Part shown: one piece after another, positions 6,510-14,045 of the stretch
Position numbering within the stretch: position 1 is the stretch's first letter
Layout: every line of letters begins with the position of its first letter
Assembly: GCA_900548285.1 (NCBI GenBank)
Contig: URKE01000044.1
Location: 1 to 17,459, forward strand
DNA from: an uncultured Eubacteriales bacterium
GTDB lineage: Bacteria > Bacillota > Clostridia > Christensenellales > Borkfalkiaceae
Length of the DNA stretch: 17,459 bases
Direction of reading: 5' to 3'
Translations under genes and position numbers: made by a program
Notes under the pieces: model-generated
Database searches by the model: none
What the model saw: only the letters and a program-made list of their open reading frames with translations
Told to the model about the DNA's origin: nothing

Positions 6510-7525
6510 TTTTCTATCCTTTTGCCGCCGCAAACGGTTAAAATCGCCGCGGTTTTTTCGACTACGGTTTTGAATTCTTCGGGCAAAATCGATTGCGCGC
6601 CGTCGCACAGAGCGTGAATCGGATCGTTGTGAACTTCGATCATAACTCCGTCCGCCCCGACAGCCGCCGCCGCAAGCGAGAGCGGTTCGACAAGCCTTTT
6701 CAATCCCGAAGCATGGCTCGGATCGACTATAACCGGCAGATGAGTGCGTTCTTTTAAAAGCGGAATAACGCCCAGATCAAGCGTGTTTCTCGTGAGCGTT
6801 TCAAAAGTTCTTATGCCGCGTTCGCATAAAATTACGTTTTTATTCCCCTCGGCCATAACGTATTCCGCGCTGAGCAGAAGTTCGTCCACGGTGTTGACGA
6901 GTCCGCGTTTTAAAAGTACGGGCGCGCCGAGTTTGCCCACCTCTTTGAGAAGTTCGAAGTTCTGCATATTTCTCGCGCCGACCTGAATCAGATCAACCCC
7001 TTCGAAATCGTCCACGCTTTTAACGCTCGTTATTTCCGTCACGATCGGCAAACCCGTTTCCGCCTTCGCCTTTTTGAGAAGTTTTATCCCCTCCGACTTT
7101 AAACCCTGAAAATCGTAGGGCGAAGTACGCGGTTTAAACGCGCCGCCGCGGAGCGCGGCGGCGCCCGCCGCCTTGACCGCTTTCGCGATGCCGATAATCT
7201 GTTTTTCGCTCTCCACCGAGCAAGGTCCGGCGATGAACGAGTAATTATTTCCGCCGAATTTCTTCCCGCCAACTTCCACAATCGTGTTTTCCGGGTGAAG
7301 TTTCCGGTTGGTGAGTTTATATTTTTCACTCACCCGCGTAACGCTTTCAACGATATCCATATCCCTTAAAAGTTCTTCGTCGATAAGAGAAACGTCGCCG
7401 AAAACGGCTATCGCGAGCCTGTCGCCGAAAGTTTCGGTTTCCGCAGACACGCCCGAGCGATTGAGCCAGACTATGAGATTATCGAGTTGTTTTTCGTCCG
7501 CGCGTTTTTTAATCGTGATGATCAT
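6506..7525 (-). CDS. aroF: 3-deoxy-7-phosphoheptulonate synthase, type I-beta with N-terminal regulatory domain
   Basis: Condenses PEP with erythrose-4-phosphate, the committing step of the pathway. Length is 339 residues, like the Thermotoga and Bacillus-type enzymes. Residues 1-70 form the small ferredoxin-like domain that in Thermotoga maritima closes the barrel when Tyr or Phe binds. The TIM barrel follows: GPCSVES with metal ligand C102, RGGAFKPRTSPY (126-137), GARNMQNF, LLKRG, CERGIRTFE (234-242), DPSHASG with H271, IEVH with E297, and D308 in CDGAQS. All four metal ligands are present. The ATG has GGGGAG about 10 nt upstream. It is the first aro gene, 73 nt after the ABC gene; I see no clear promoter, attenuator or T-box in that gap. 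Feedback control by aromatic amino acids is inferred from the domain. Confidence 0.95.
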   Translation of the reverse strand: MIITIKKRADEKQLDNLIVWLNRSGVSAETETFGDRLAIAVFGDVSLIDEELLRDMDIVESVTRVSEKYKLTNRKLHPENTIVEVGGKKFGGNNYSFIAGPCSVESEKQIIGIAKAVKAAGAAALRGGAFKPRTSPYDFQGLKSEGIKLLKKAKAETGLPIVTEITSVKSVDDFEGVDLIQVGARNMQNFELLKEVGKLGAPVLLKRGLVNTVDELLLSAEYVMAEGNKNVILCERGIRTFETLTRNTLDLGVIPLLKERTHLPVIVDPSHASGLKRLVEPLSLAAAAVGADGVMIEVHNDPIHALCDGAQSILPEEFKTVVEKTAAILTVCGGKRIEK

Positions 7526-7598
7526 TTCTTTTACACTCCCCGGCAGTTAGCCACAAGTGATTAAATTCCTCGGTTTTCCTTCGGCGTTCGGGTTCTTT

Positions 7599-9470
7599 TT
7601 AAGCCCCTTCGGCGGAAACAGCCGCGTATTGACTGTTATATAAATCGTAGTAAAATCCGTGTTTTTCGAGAAGTTCGGCGTGAGTACCCTGCTCGATGAC
7701 GTTTCCGTCCTTCATTACGAGTATCGCGTCCGCGCTCTTTATCGTGGAAAGCCTGTGCGCGACGATGAAACTCGTTTTGCCTGCGGTTAACGTATCGAAA
7801 GCGCGCTGGATTTTCATTTCCGTTCTCGTGTCGATAGACGAAGTAGCCTCGTCGAGAATAAGCATCGGCGGCAGGCAAAGCATCACCCTTGCGATGCACA
7901 GAAGTTGTTTCTGCCCGGCGGAAAGGCCGTCCTCGCCGATAATAGCGTCGTAACCGCCCTCGAGACGGGTTATGAATCCGTGCGCGTTGGCGAGTTTGCA
8001 AGCATCGATTACCTCTTCGCGCGTAGCGTCCTTTCTGCCTATTCTGACGTTATCGTAAACGCTCGCCTTTCTTATCCAGGTTTCCTGCAAAACCATGCCG
8101 ACGTTGAGCCTTAAAGACCGCCTTTCTATTTCCGTTATCGGGGTGTCGTCATAACGGATTTCCCCGGAATTCACGTCGTAAAACCTCATAAGAAGATTGA
8201 TGAGCGTGGTCTTTCCGCAACCCGTAGGACCTACTATAGCGACTTTCGTGCCGCTTTTAACCGAAAGATTGAAGTTTTCGATAAGTTTCTTGTCAGGAAC
8301 GTAAGAGAAATTCACGTCGTCTATATCCACGTTGCCGGAAAGCCCCGAAACGGGCTTTTCAAGCGGAGAACGTACTTCTTCGGCTTCGTCGAGAATCTCG
8401 AACAGACGCGCGGCGCAAGCCTTCGCGCCGGTGAGTTCGGTCATGACCGAAGTGATTTCGTTGAACGGTTTTGTGTATCTGTTGGCGTAACTCAAAAGCG
8501 AAAGTATTTCGCCCGCGGTTACCGCCAGAAACGCGCCTTGCGGAACGTTGACTGCAAGCAACGCGCCCGTGAGCGCGACGGCGGCATATACCACCGCATT
8601 GATAAGTCTTGTGGACGGGTTGGTGAGCGACGAGAAAAACAACGCTTTGAACGAAGTCGTTTTAAGCTCTTCGTTAATGTCGTCGAATTTTTTTCCGTTC
8701 ACTTCTTCCGTGGCGTAAGCCTTGACCGTGGGCAAATTCGACAAAGTTTCTTCGACAAGCGCGGTCTGTTCGCCCGTAAGGCGGGACTGAGCCTTGAAAA
8801 GACCGTAAGTTCTGCCGGTGATGAACTTCGCCGTGAGAAGAGATATCGGGGTAAGCCCCGCCACGACGAGCGCGATTACGGGGTTGATCGCAAACATAAA
8901 CGCCAGTGTGCCGATAATCGTTATTATACCGGTAAAAAATCTCGAAAAGCCGAGCAGAAGCCCGTCCGAAAGTTTGTCTGCGTCGCCGATTTCAACGCTT
9001 AAAACGTCGCCCGTTGAGCGTCCGTCGAGATATTTGAGCGGAACTTTCTGCAATTTTCCGAACGTATCGTCGCGGATTTTGGCGGTGATGCCGTTAGAGA
9101 TTTTGTTGCACAGAATTTCCGTTATCCATTGGCTGATTCCCGCGCCCGCCGCCGCGCAAAGCGCGTAAATAAGCAGAGTTATGAGTTCGGAAAACGAAAC
9201 GTTGCCCTCGCCGACGATAAGGTCGGTAGCCTTGCCGAAAATTATCGGCAGAATAAGCGAAAACGCAACGTAAACCGCCGAAGCGACAAGCGAAACGACG
9301 AATGCCGCGCGGAATTTGGAAGCGTATTTCCAGAGGCGTTTTATCACGCCTTTGTTTTTTGCTTTATTGTTGTTTGCGTTCATACGATTGTTTTGCCCGC
9401 CGACCTGATTGTTCTTTTCCCGATTGTCCTTTTTCCGATTGTTCTTTTTCCTATTGTTCTTTTCGTTCAT
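7599..9470 (-). CDS. ABC exporter subunit, catalytic half (fused membrane and ATPase domains)
   Basis: A 623-residue half-transporter: an N-terminal tail (1-40), a six-helix membrane domain (about 50-345), and an ATPase domain (about 380-610). Key residues are intact: Walker A GPTGCGKTT (414-422), Q-loop near Q462, signature LSAGQ (516-520), Walker B LILDE with catalytic E541, and switch H572 in VAHRLST. With the upstream subunit, which lacks the catalytic Glu and His, this matches the TM287/TM288 or BmrC/BmrD pattern, in which this partner supplies the hydrolysing site. The substrate cannot be told from sequence. The tail is rich in Asn and Lys, with a 15-nt repeat encoding NNRKK-like units. 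The start overlaps the upstream stop by 4 nt (ATGA), with GGAGG 7 nt before it. Confidence 0.92.
   Translation of the reverse strand: MNEKNNRKKNNRKKDNREKNNQVGGQNNRMNANNNKAKNKGVIKRLWKYASKFRAAFVVSLVASAVYVAFSLILPIIFGKATDLIVGEGNVSFSELITLLIYALCAAAGAGISQWITEILCNKISNGITAKIRDDTFGKLQKVPLKYLDGRSTGDVLSVEIGDADKLSDGLLLGFSRFFTGIITIIGTLAFMFAINPVIALVVAGLTPISLLTAKFITGRTYGLFKAQSRLTGEQTALVEETLSNLPTVKAYATEEVNGKKFDDINEELKTTSFKALFFSSLTNPSTRLINAVVYAAVALTGALLAVNVPQGAFLAVTAGEILSLLSYANRYTKPFNEITSVMTELTGAKACAARLFEILDEAEEVRSPLEKPVSGLSGNVDIDDVNFSYVPDKKLIENFNLSVKSGTKVAIVGPTGCGKTTLINLLMRFYDVNSGEIRYDDTPITEIERRSLRLNVGMVLQETWIRKASVYDNVRIGRKDATREEVIDACKLANAHGFITRLEGGYDAIIGEDGLSAGQKQLLCIARVMLCLPPMLILDEATSSIDTRTEMKIQRAFDTLTAGKTSFIVAHRLSTIKSADAILVMKDGNVIEQGTHAELLEKHGFYYDLYNSQYAAVSAEGA
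9402..9461 (-). repeat. Four 15-nt in-frame units at the 5' end of the ABC gene
   Basis: From codon 4, the coding strand repeats a 15-nt unit like AAGAACAATCGGAAA four times, with increasing divergence. It encodes KNNRK-type pentapeptides in the cytosolic N-terminal tail, ahead of the first membrane segment. Copy-number change would keep the frame. Confidence 0.85.
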
Positions 9471-11179
9471 TTGCGCGCCTCCGACGAGGATTGCGAATCC
9501 TCGATTTCGCGGAATACCGCGCAGGTTTTTCTGAGTTCGTCCGCAGTTCCCGTTCCGACGATTTCTCCCTCGTCCATAACGATTATTTTATCCGCTCCCA
9601 GCACGCTCGAAGCCCTTTGCGAAACGATGAACGTGGTTACGGGATAATCGAGCGATTTTATTGCGCGCCTTAACTTAAGATCGGTTATATTATCGAGAGC
9701 CGACGAACTGTCGTCGAGAATAAGCACTTCGGGGCGTTTTGCGATGGCTCTCGCAACGGAAATTCTCTGTTTCTGCCCGCCCGAAAGGTTTCTGCCGTTT
9801 TGTTCGAGAACGGAATCGTAACCGTTTTCCTTGGCGTTCACAACGTCGCGCGCCTGAGCGGTGTCCACGGCGGAAGAAAGTCTCTCTTCGTCCGCTTCAC
9901 CGAGCGGGAGAACGTTGGAACGAATCGTCCCTTTGAAAATCGCGGGGCGTTGCAATGCCGAGCCGATTTTTTTTCTCAATTCTTTAAGCGGATAACTTCT
10001 CACGTCCTTTCCGTCCAGAAAGACAGTCCCCTCGCTCACGTCGTAAAGCCGCGGCAGGAGATTGACAACGGTGGATTTTCCGCTGCCCGTTCCGCCGATC
10101 ACGCCTATCGTTTCGCCTTTGTTTACTTTGAAATTAATATTTTTAACGCCGGTAGAGCCGTCCGCATAAGTCACTCCGACGTTTCTGAATTCTATATACG
10201 CGTCCGAGGTATCGCCGTTTTCCGTTCCGCTCTTTTCGTCGGGCATATCGAGCGCGGTCTGAACTCTCTTGGCGGAAGCCAGCGCGCGGGAGATCGAAAC
10301 GACGAGGTTCGCGAATTTGACGAGTTCGATGAGAATCTGCGACATATAATCGTAAAGCGCGATCGTCATACCCTGCGAAAGAACTCCGTCGTTGACCTTA
10401 ATCGCGCCGCTCCACAAAAGGGCGACTATGGCGAAATTGACTATCGTGAACGTAAGCGGATTTAAAAGAGCCGAAATTTTACCTGCGGCGTTCTGAAATT
10501 TTTCGAGTTTCGCGTTCTTTGCTTCGTAAGTTTTCACTTCGTCGTTTTCCGCGCCGAACGCTCTGATAACTCTCACGCCCGTGAGATTTTCTCTCGCGGA
10601 CAAAGCCACGTCGTCCAGAAGTTTCTGCGCTTTGACGTATTTCGGCATCGTTATCTTCATAATCGCGACGACGGCTATCGACAAAACGAGAATGGTTGCG
10701 AGAAAGACGAGCGACACTTCCGCGTCGATTAAGAACGCGCAGACAAACGCGCCGAAAACGACGAACGGCGAACGCAAAAGAAGCCTTAACGCAATGTTAA
10801 GACCGCTCTGCATCTGGTTTATATCGCTCGTCATCCGCGTGAGCATCGAAGAAACGCCCATCCTGTCCGTTTCGGAAAGGGGCGCGGAAAGCAATTTTTT
10901 GTATAATCCCGATCTTACTTCCGACGAAAAACCCGTGGCGGCTTTTGCCGAGAAATACTGCCCGAAAATCGAAAATCCGAACCCGACGAGCGCAAGCGCG
11001 ACCATTATGAGCGCGTCTTTGATTATAACACCCGTATCCCCGCCGTTCACGCCGCGATTGATTATATCCGCGACGAAAAGCGGAACGATAAGTTCCAGAA
11101 GCGCTTCCACGAGTTTGCACAGCGGCGCGAAAAAGCACTCTTTTTTATACTTTTTAACGTTTGAAAAAACTTTGTTCAT
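9467..11179 (-). CDS. ABC exporter subunit, degenerate-site half (fused membrane and ATPase domains)
   Basis: A 570-residue half-transporter with a six-helix exporter membrane domain (about 15-300) and an ATPase domain (about 328-560). Walker A GGTGSGKST (362-370), Q-loop Q410 and signature LSGGQ (465-469) are present. The Walker B end reads LILDD, so the catalytic Glu is Asp490, and the switch His is Gln521 (VSQRAS). These two changes define the degenerate partner in heterodimeric exporters such as TM287; it binds ATP but hydrolyses poorly. It begins 74 nt after the MoxR gene; no strong ribosome binding site precedes the ATG. The downstream partner overlaps it by 4 nt. The cargo is unknown: drug or peptide export is typical for relatives, and its place upstream of the aro genes is only suggestive. 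Confidence 0.92.
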   Translation of the reverse strand: MNKVFSNVKKYKKECFFAPLCKLVEALLELIVPLFVADIINRGVNGGDTGVIIKDALIMVALALVGFGFSIFGQYFSAKAATGFSSEVRSGLYKKLLSAPLSETDRMGVSSMLTRMTSDINQMQSGLNIALRLLLRSPFVVFGAFVCAFLIDAEVSLVFLATILVLSIAVVAIMKITMPKYVKAQKLLDDVALSARENLTGVRVIRAFGAENDEVKTYEAKNAKLEKFQNAAGKISALLNPLTFTIVNFAIVALLWSGAIKVNDGVLSQGMTIALYDYMSQILIELVKFANLVVSISRALASAKRVQTALDMPDEKSGTENGDTSDAYIEFRNVGVTYADGSTGVKNINFKVNKGETIGVIGGTGSGKSTVVNLLPRLYDVSEGTVFLDGKDVRSYPLKELRKKIGSALQRPAIFKGTIRSNVLPLGEADEERLSSAVDTAQARDVVNAKENGYDSVLEQNGRNLSGGQKQRISVARAIAKRPEVLILDDSSSALDNITDLKLRRAIKSLDYPVTTFIVSQRASSVLGADKIIVMDEGEIVGTGTADELRKTCAVFREIEDSQSSSEARK

Positions 11180-11253
11180 ATTCTGTTTTAATGTCGGTCA
11201 ACGTTTTAATGCAAGTAAAAATAATACGAGTCGGAAACTCGGCGCGCATAAAA

Positions 11254-12666
11254 TTATTTGCCGGACGCGGCTTTTATCGCGCGTCTTGCGATATCTCTCG
11301 CCTTATCTCCGCCGCCGAGAAGAAGTTCGCCGTTGAGTTCGTAAAACTTCGGGCAACCGAACTTGGCGATGAACCCCACGAAATTTTCGCTCGTGAGCAT
11401 CGAAGTGACGGACGAAGTGAGTTCCTGACCTTTGCCGAGCGATTTTTCGGCAAAACAAAGAACGTTTTCTATCTTTTTAACGTGGCTTTGCCCGTATTCT
11501 TCGCAGTCCGCGGCATATTTCGCGGCAAAGTCGCGCGGGTTCACGGACGAAAGCCCTTCTATAACCGCTCTGTATTCCGATTTCTGATATCTGCTGAGCG
11601 CGCCCGATTTATATTTGCTCAAAAGTTCCTTAACGCAAACGTTGACGTTTTCCGCTTCCGCGGCTTTGAGCGCGGCGTCCGCCGCTTCCTCCTTAGCCAT
11701 TGCTTTGTCGGCTATCTTAACCGCCTTCGCGCGCATAATCTCCGAAAGCGCGAATTTCTCCTCGAAATTGCTTCCCGAAAGGTCGATATCCTTAAGACTG
11801 CCGTTTTCCACCTCGTCGCCCGAAACGATCGCGCCGAATTTACGGAAAATCGCGTAGTACCCGGCAAACTCGCTCGCTATCGCCGGACTTTGAATATATC
11901 CCCCGATAAGCGACATATTGACGGGTATATCGAGTTTTTCATACTCGTAAATCGCGTAAGAAAGGTCCTCCCAACTTCTCGGGGTTACGAGTTCAAGCCC
12001 CTCCGGCTTTTTCTCCGCCGTGAAGAGGCAGTTGCTGTTGAGCGATAAAAATCCGACGATCGCGCTATGCACGCCGGAATTGAGCGCGTAGGTTTTGAAC
12101 GCTTCGTAATCCGGCTCCACGTCGAGTTTTCTCACCCTGTCGAGCGTGACCATATCGAGTTCGTTGACCGATTTGTTGAATTCTTCGGGGTTGCCCGCGG
12201 CGGTTAAAATCCAGCCGTCGGGAATTTTATGCGTCCCGAATTTTTTATGTTGCAGAAGTTCGAGCATCGCGGGCGCGAGAGTCTCCGAAACGCAGTTGAT
12301 TTCGTCTATAAACAAAATGCCCTCTTTTTTGCCCTGCGCTTCGATCGCCTCGTAAACCTCGGCGACTATTTCGCTCATCGTATATTCCGTCACGGAATAT
12401 TCCTTACCGCCGAAAGTCCTCTTCGATATAAACGGCAAACCTATCGCCGACTGACGCGTATGATGCGTTATCGTGTAACCTAAAAAACCTACGTCCAGTT
12501 CGGCGGCGATTTTACTCATTATCGCCGTTTTACCTATTCCCGGCGCGCCTATAACGAGCGTGGGGCGTTGCCTTTCCACGGGGATTTCGTAGTTGCCGTT
12601 CGCGTCCTTGGCGAGATAAATCGTGATTGCGTTTTTAATTTCGTTTTTTGCTTCGAGAATGTTCAT
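11254..12666 (-). CDS. MoxR-type AAA+ ATPase
   Basis: 470 residues. The AAA+ core spans about 10-260: Walker A GAPGIGKT (40-47), Walker B ILFIDE (117-122), sensor-1 Asn in TAAGNPEEFN (N159), arginine-finger candidates in LDRVRKL (R177, R179), and sensor-2 region TPRSWEDLS. This pattern is MoxR-like: ring ATPases that act with VWA proteins in remodelling, maturation or metal insertion. A C-terminal extension (about 300-470), mostly helical with an Ala/Glu-rich stretch, resembles nothing I recognise; it may bind the partner proteins. The gene follows the VWA gene by 89 nt. It has AAAGGAG 6 nt before the ATG, and a hairpin in the leader may set its expression apart from the upstream pair. Confidence 0.88.
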   Translation of the reverse strand: MNILEAKNEIKNAITIYLAKDANGNYEIPVERQRPTLVIGAPGIGKTAIMSKIAAELDVGFLGYTITHHTRQSAIGLPFISKRTFGGKEYSVTEYTMSEIVAEVYEAIEAQGKKEGILFIDEINCVSETLAPAMLELLQHKKFGTHKIPDGWILTAAGNPEEFNKSVNELDMVTLDRVRKLDVEPDYEAFKTYALNSGVHSAIVGFLSLNSNCLFTAEKKPEGLELVTPRSWEDLSYAIYEYEKLDIPVNMSLIGGYIQSPAIASEFAGYYAIFRKFGAIVSGDEVENGSLKDIDLSGSNFEEKFALSEIMRAKAVKIADKAMAKEEAADAALKAAEAENVNVCVKELLSKYKSGALSRYQKSEYRAVIEGLSSVNPRDFAAKYAADCEEYGQSHVKKIENVLCFAEKSLGKGQELTSSVTSMLTSENFVGFIAKFGCPKFYELNGELLLGGGDKARDIARRAIKAASGK

Positions 12667-12714
12667 AAATTTCTCCTTTCGGCGTTAAAATCGTTTGAGT
12701 TTCGCTTTTATGCA

Positions 12715-12751
12715 GGCGGCTTTTTTGCTCGCGCAAAACATATAAACCGCC
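12715..12751 (-). promoter_or_regulatory. Nested hairpin in the leader before the MoxR gene
   Basis: On the minus strand a 6-bp stem TTTTGC/GCAAAA closes a GCGA tetraloop, a stable GNRA type (12723-12738). It is enclosed by a 5-bp outer stem GGCGG/CCGCC (12747-12751 with 12715-12719). It lies between the VWA stop and the ribosome binding site and is not followed by a T-run, so it is not an obvious terminator. It may be an RNA-processing or stability element. Confidence 0.5.
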
Positions 12752-12755
12752 GCTT

Positions 12756-14045
12756 TTATGAAAGATCGTCCTTATCGAGAACGATTTTGTATGAAAAGTA
12801 CGGGGTTCTGATCTCGTCGGCGTTTTCGCCGTAAAGCAGAAAACACACTTTGAAATCGGGGTTCTCCGTGGGGAACGTACCGTATCCGTCGGTGAAATAT
12901 AACAGAGCGCGGATTTTCGCTCCGCGTTTTTTATCGAGTTCGAGCCGCTCGAAAACAGGTCGGAAATCCGTTCCGCCGCCGCCCTCGAGTTTAAAATTCT
13001 TCATTTTGTTTTTGAAATCTTCGTCGCCGTCGATAATTTCGTCGGAGCGAATATCGCTGTCGCACTGAATTATCCTGAGTTTCAGATTGTCGCGTTCGGA
13101 AATCTGCGAACAAATGGAATAAACCTCTCTTAAAAACACCTTGACCGGTTCGCCCGCGGTACTGCCCGACACGTCGATGGCGACGACTATCTGCGAATAA
13201 TCTTTCGCGTCGCTCGTCTCTAAGTTTTCGATGAGAGGCACGTTTTTATAAAGGCTCAGCCCGTAACAATAAAATATATAATCGAAATCGTCGTCGGGCG
13301 TTCGTTTTTCGCTCGTTTTGATGAATCGTTCCAAAAGTTTGCGGTAATCTCTCTTCCCGCCCGTTACGTTTTCGAGCCTCCTTTGGAGTTCCCGCTGGTC
13401 TTTTCCGAGCCTCGGAATAATTTTCTTCGCGATCTCTATCCACTGTTTTTCCGCGTTTTTATCTTCTTCGCCCTCGTCGCGATTATCCTGACCGGACGCC
13501 CCGCCGTCGTTTTCTCTCTGTTCGCCCCGCCGCCACATAAAATGGCTGCAAACCCTGATCGCATTGCCGATTTCTTCGAGTTTTTCCTTATCAACCCCGG
13601 CGAGATAAGCCGAGCAAAAACTTTCCGTTATGCCGCCGAATTGCTCGATAATCGACTTATAGAGGTGTTTTCTGTATTCAATATGTTTTCTGTCGCCGAA
13701 CGGAGCGCCGAGGTCGTCCACGTAATAGGCAACCGTTAAATCGCACGCGACGTCATAAATATCCGCATCTTTGCCGACGGCTCTGAACGGGTGAAGAAAC
13801 AAGCAATGGAGAATCGTGTGGCACAGCCCCAGCACCGCGAGTTCGGACCCCTTCGACGCAGTTTGAAACAACAACTGCTTTTCGCCGAAATAAATCCCGT
13901 TGCCGTCCGTATAGCAAAACGGTTTTTCTTCGGTGACGGCCGGATTCGCTTTCCCCACCGCATAGGCAAGATAGGAAAATGCCGAACCGAACGCCGAAAC
14001 GGCGAGTTTTAAAACTTCGTTTGCGCTTTCCGTCAGTCCGCTCAT
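12756..14045 (-). CDS. DUF2201-like protein: metallopeptidase-like N-terminus plus VWA domain
   Basis: 429 residues. Residues 1-175 resemble the DUF2201 N-terminal region, which has a zincin-like helix. Here it reads CHTILHCLFLH (75-85), with His at 76, 80 and 85, but Thr replaces the Glu of HExxH, so peptidase activity is unlikely unless another residue serves. A charged, low-complexity segment (172-200) follows. The C-terminal VWA-like domain (about 285-429) has a full metal site: DVSGS (D291, S293, S295), T359 in GGTDFRP, and D386 in YFTDG. VWA proteins pair with MoxR ATPases, and that gene is next. The start overlaps the stop of the repeat-protein gene by 4 nt (ATGA), with GAGG upstream, so the two should be made together. 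Confidence 0.85.
   Translation of the reverse strand: MSGLTESANEVLKLAVSAFGSAFSYLAYAVGKANPAVTEEKPFCYTDGNGIYFGEKQLLFQTASKGSELAVLGLCHTILHCLFLHPFRAVGKDADIYDVACDLTVAYYVDDLGAPFGDRKHIEYRKHLYKSIIEQFGGITESFCSAYLAGVDKEKLEEIGNAIRVCSHFMWRRGEQRENDGGASGQDNRDEGEEDKNAEKQWIEIAKKIIPRLGKDQRELQRRLENVTGGKRDYRKLLERFIKTSEKRTPDDDFDYIFYCYGLSLYKNVPLIENLETSDAKDYSQIVVAIDVSGSTAGEPVKVFLREVYSICSQISERDNLKLRIIQCDSDIRSDEIIDGDEDFKNKMKNFKLEGGGGTDFRPVFERLELDKKRGAKIRALLYFTDGYGTFPTENPDFKVCFLLYGENADEIRTPYFSYKIVLDKDDLS

Noticed and set aside
6510..6608. Longer aroB start at 6608
   Set aside because: The added 33 residues are basic, lie inside the aroF reading frame and do not match the family; the ATGA overlap at 6506-6509 is a better start.
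11215..11241. Terminator between the MoxR and ABC genes (CGAGT/ACTCG stem followed by TATTATTTTT)
   Set aside because: The stem is only 5 bp and the T-run is interrupted; at most a weak attenuator.
11180..11253. Promoter before the ABC pair (TTGCAT, 17 nt, TTAAAA)
   Set aside because: The -10 is poor, with no extended element, unlike the three clear promoters in this window.
11161..12048. Long open frame on the plus strand opposite the MoxR gene (also 14336-15121 plus, 10581-11336 plus, 16614-17438 minus, 75-719 plus)
   Set aside because: Each lies antisense to a gene with clear family motifs, shows no recognisable domain, and has the skewed Arg/Phe/Ser-rich composition typical of reversed codons.
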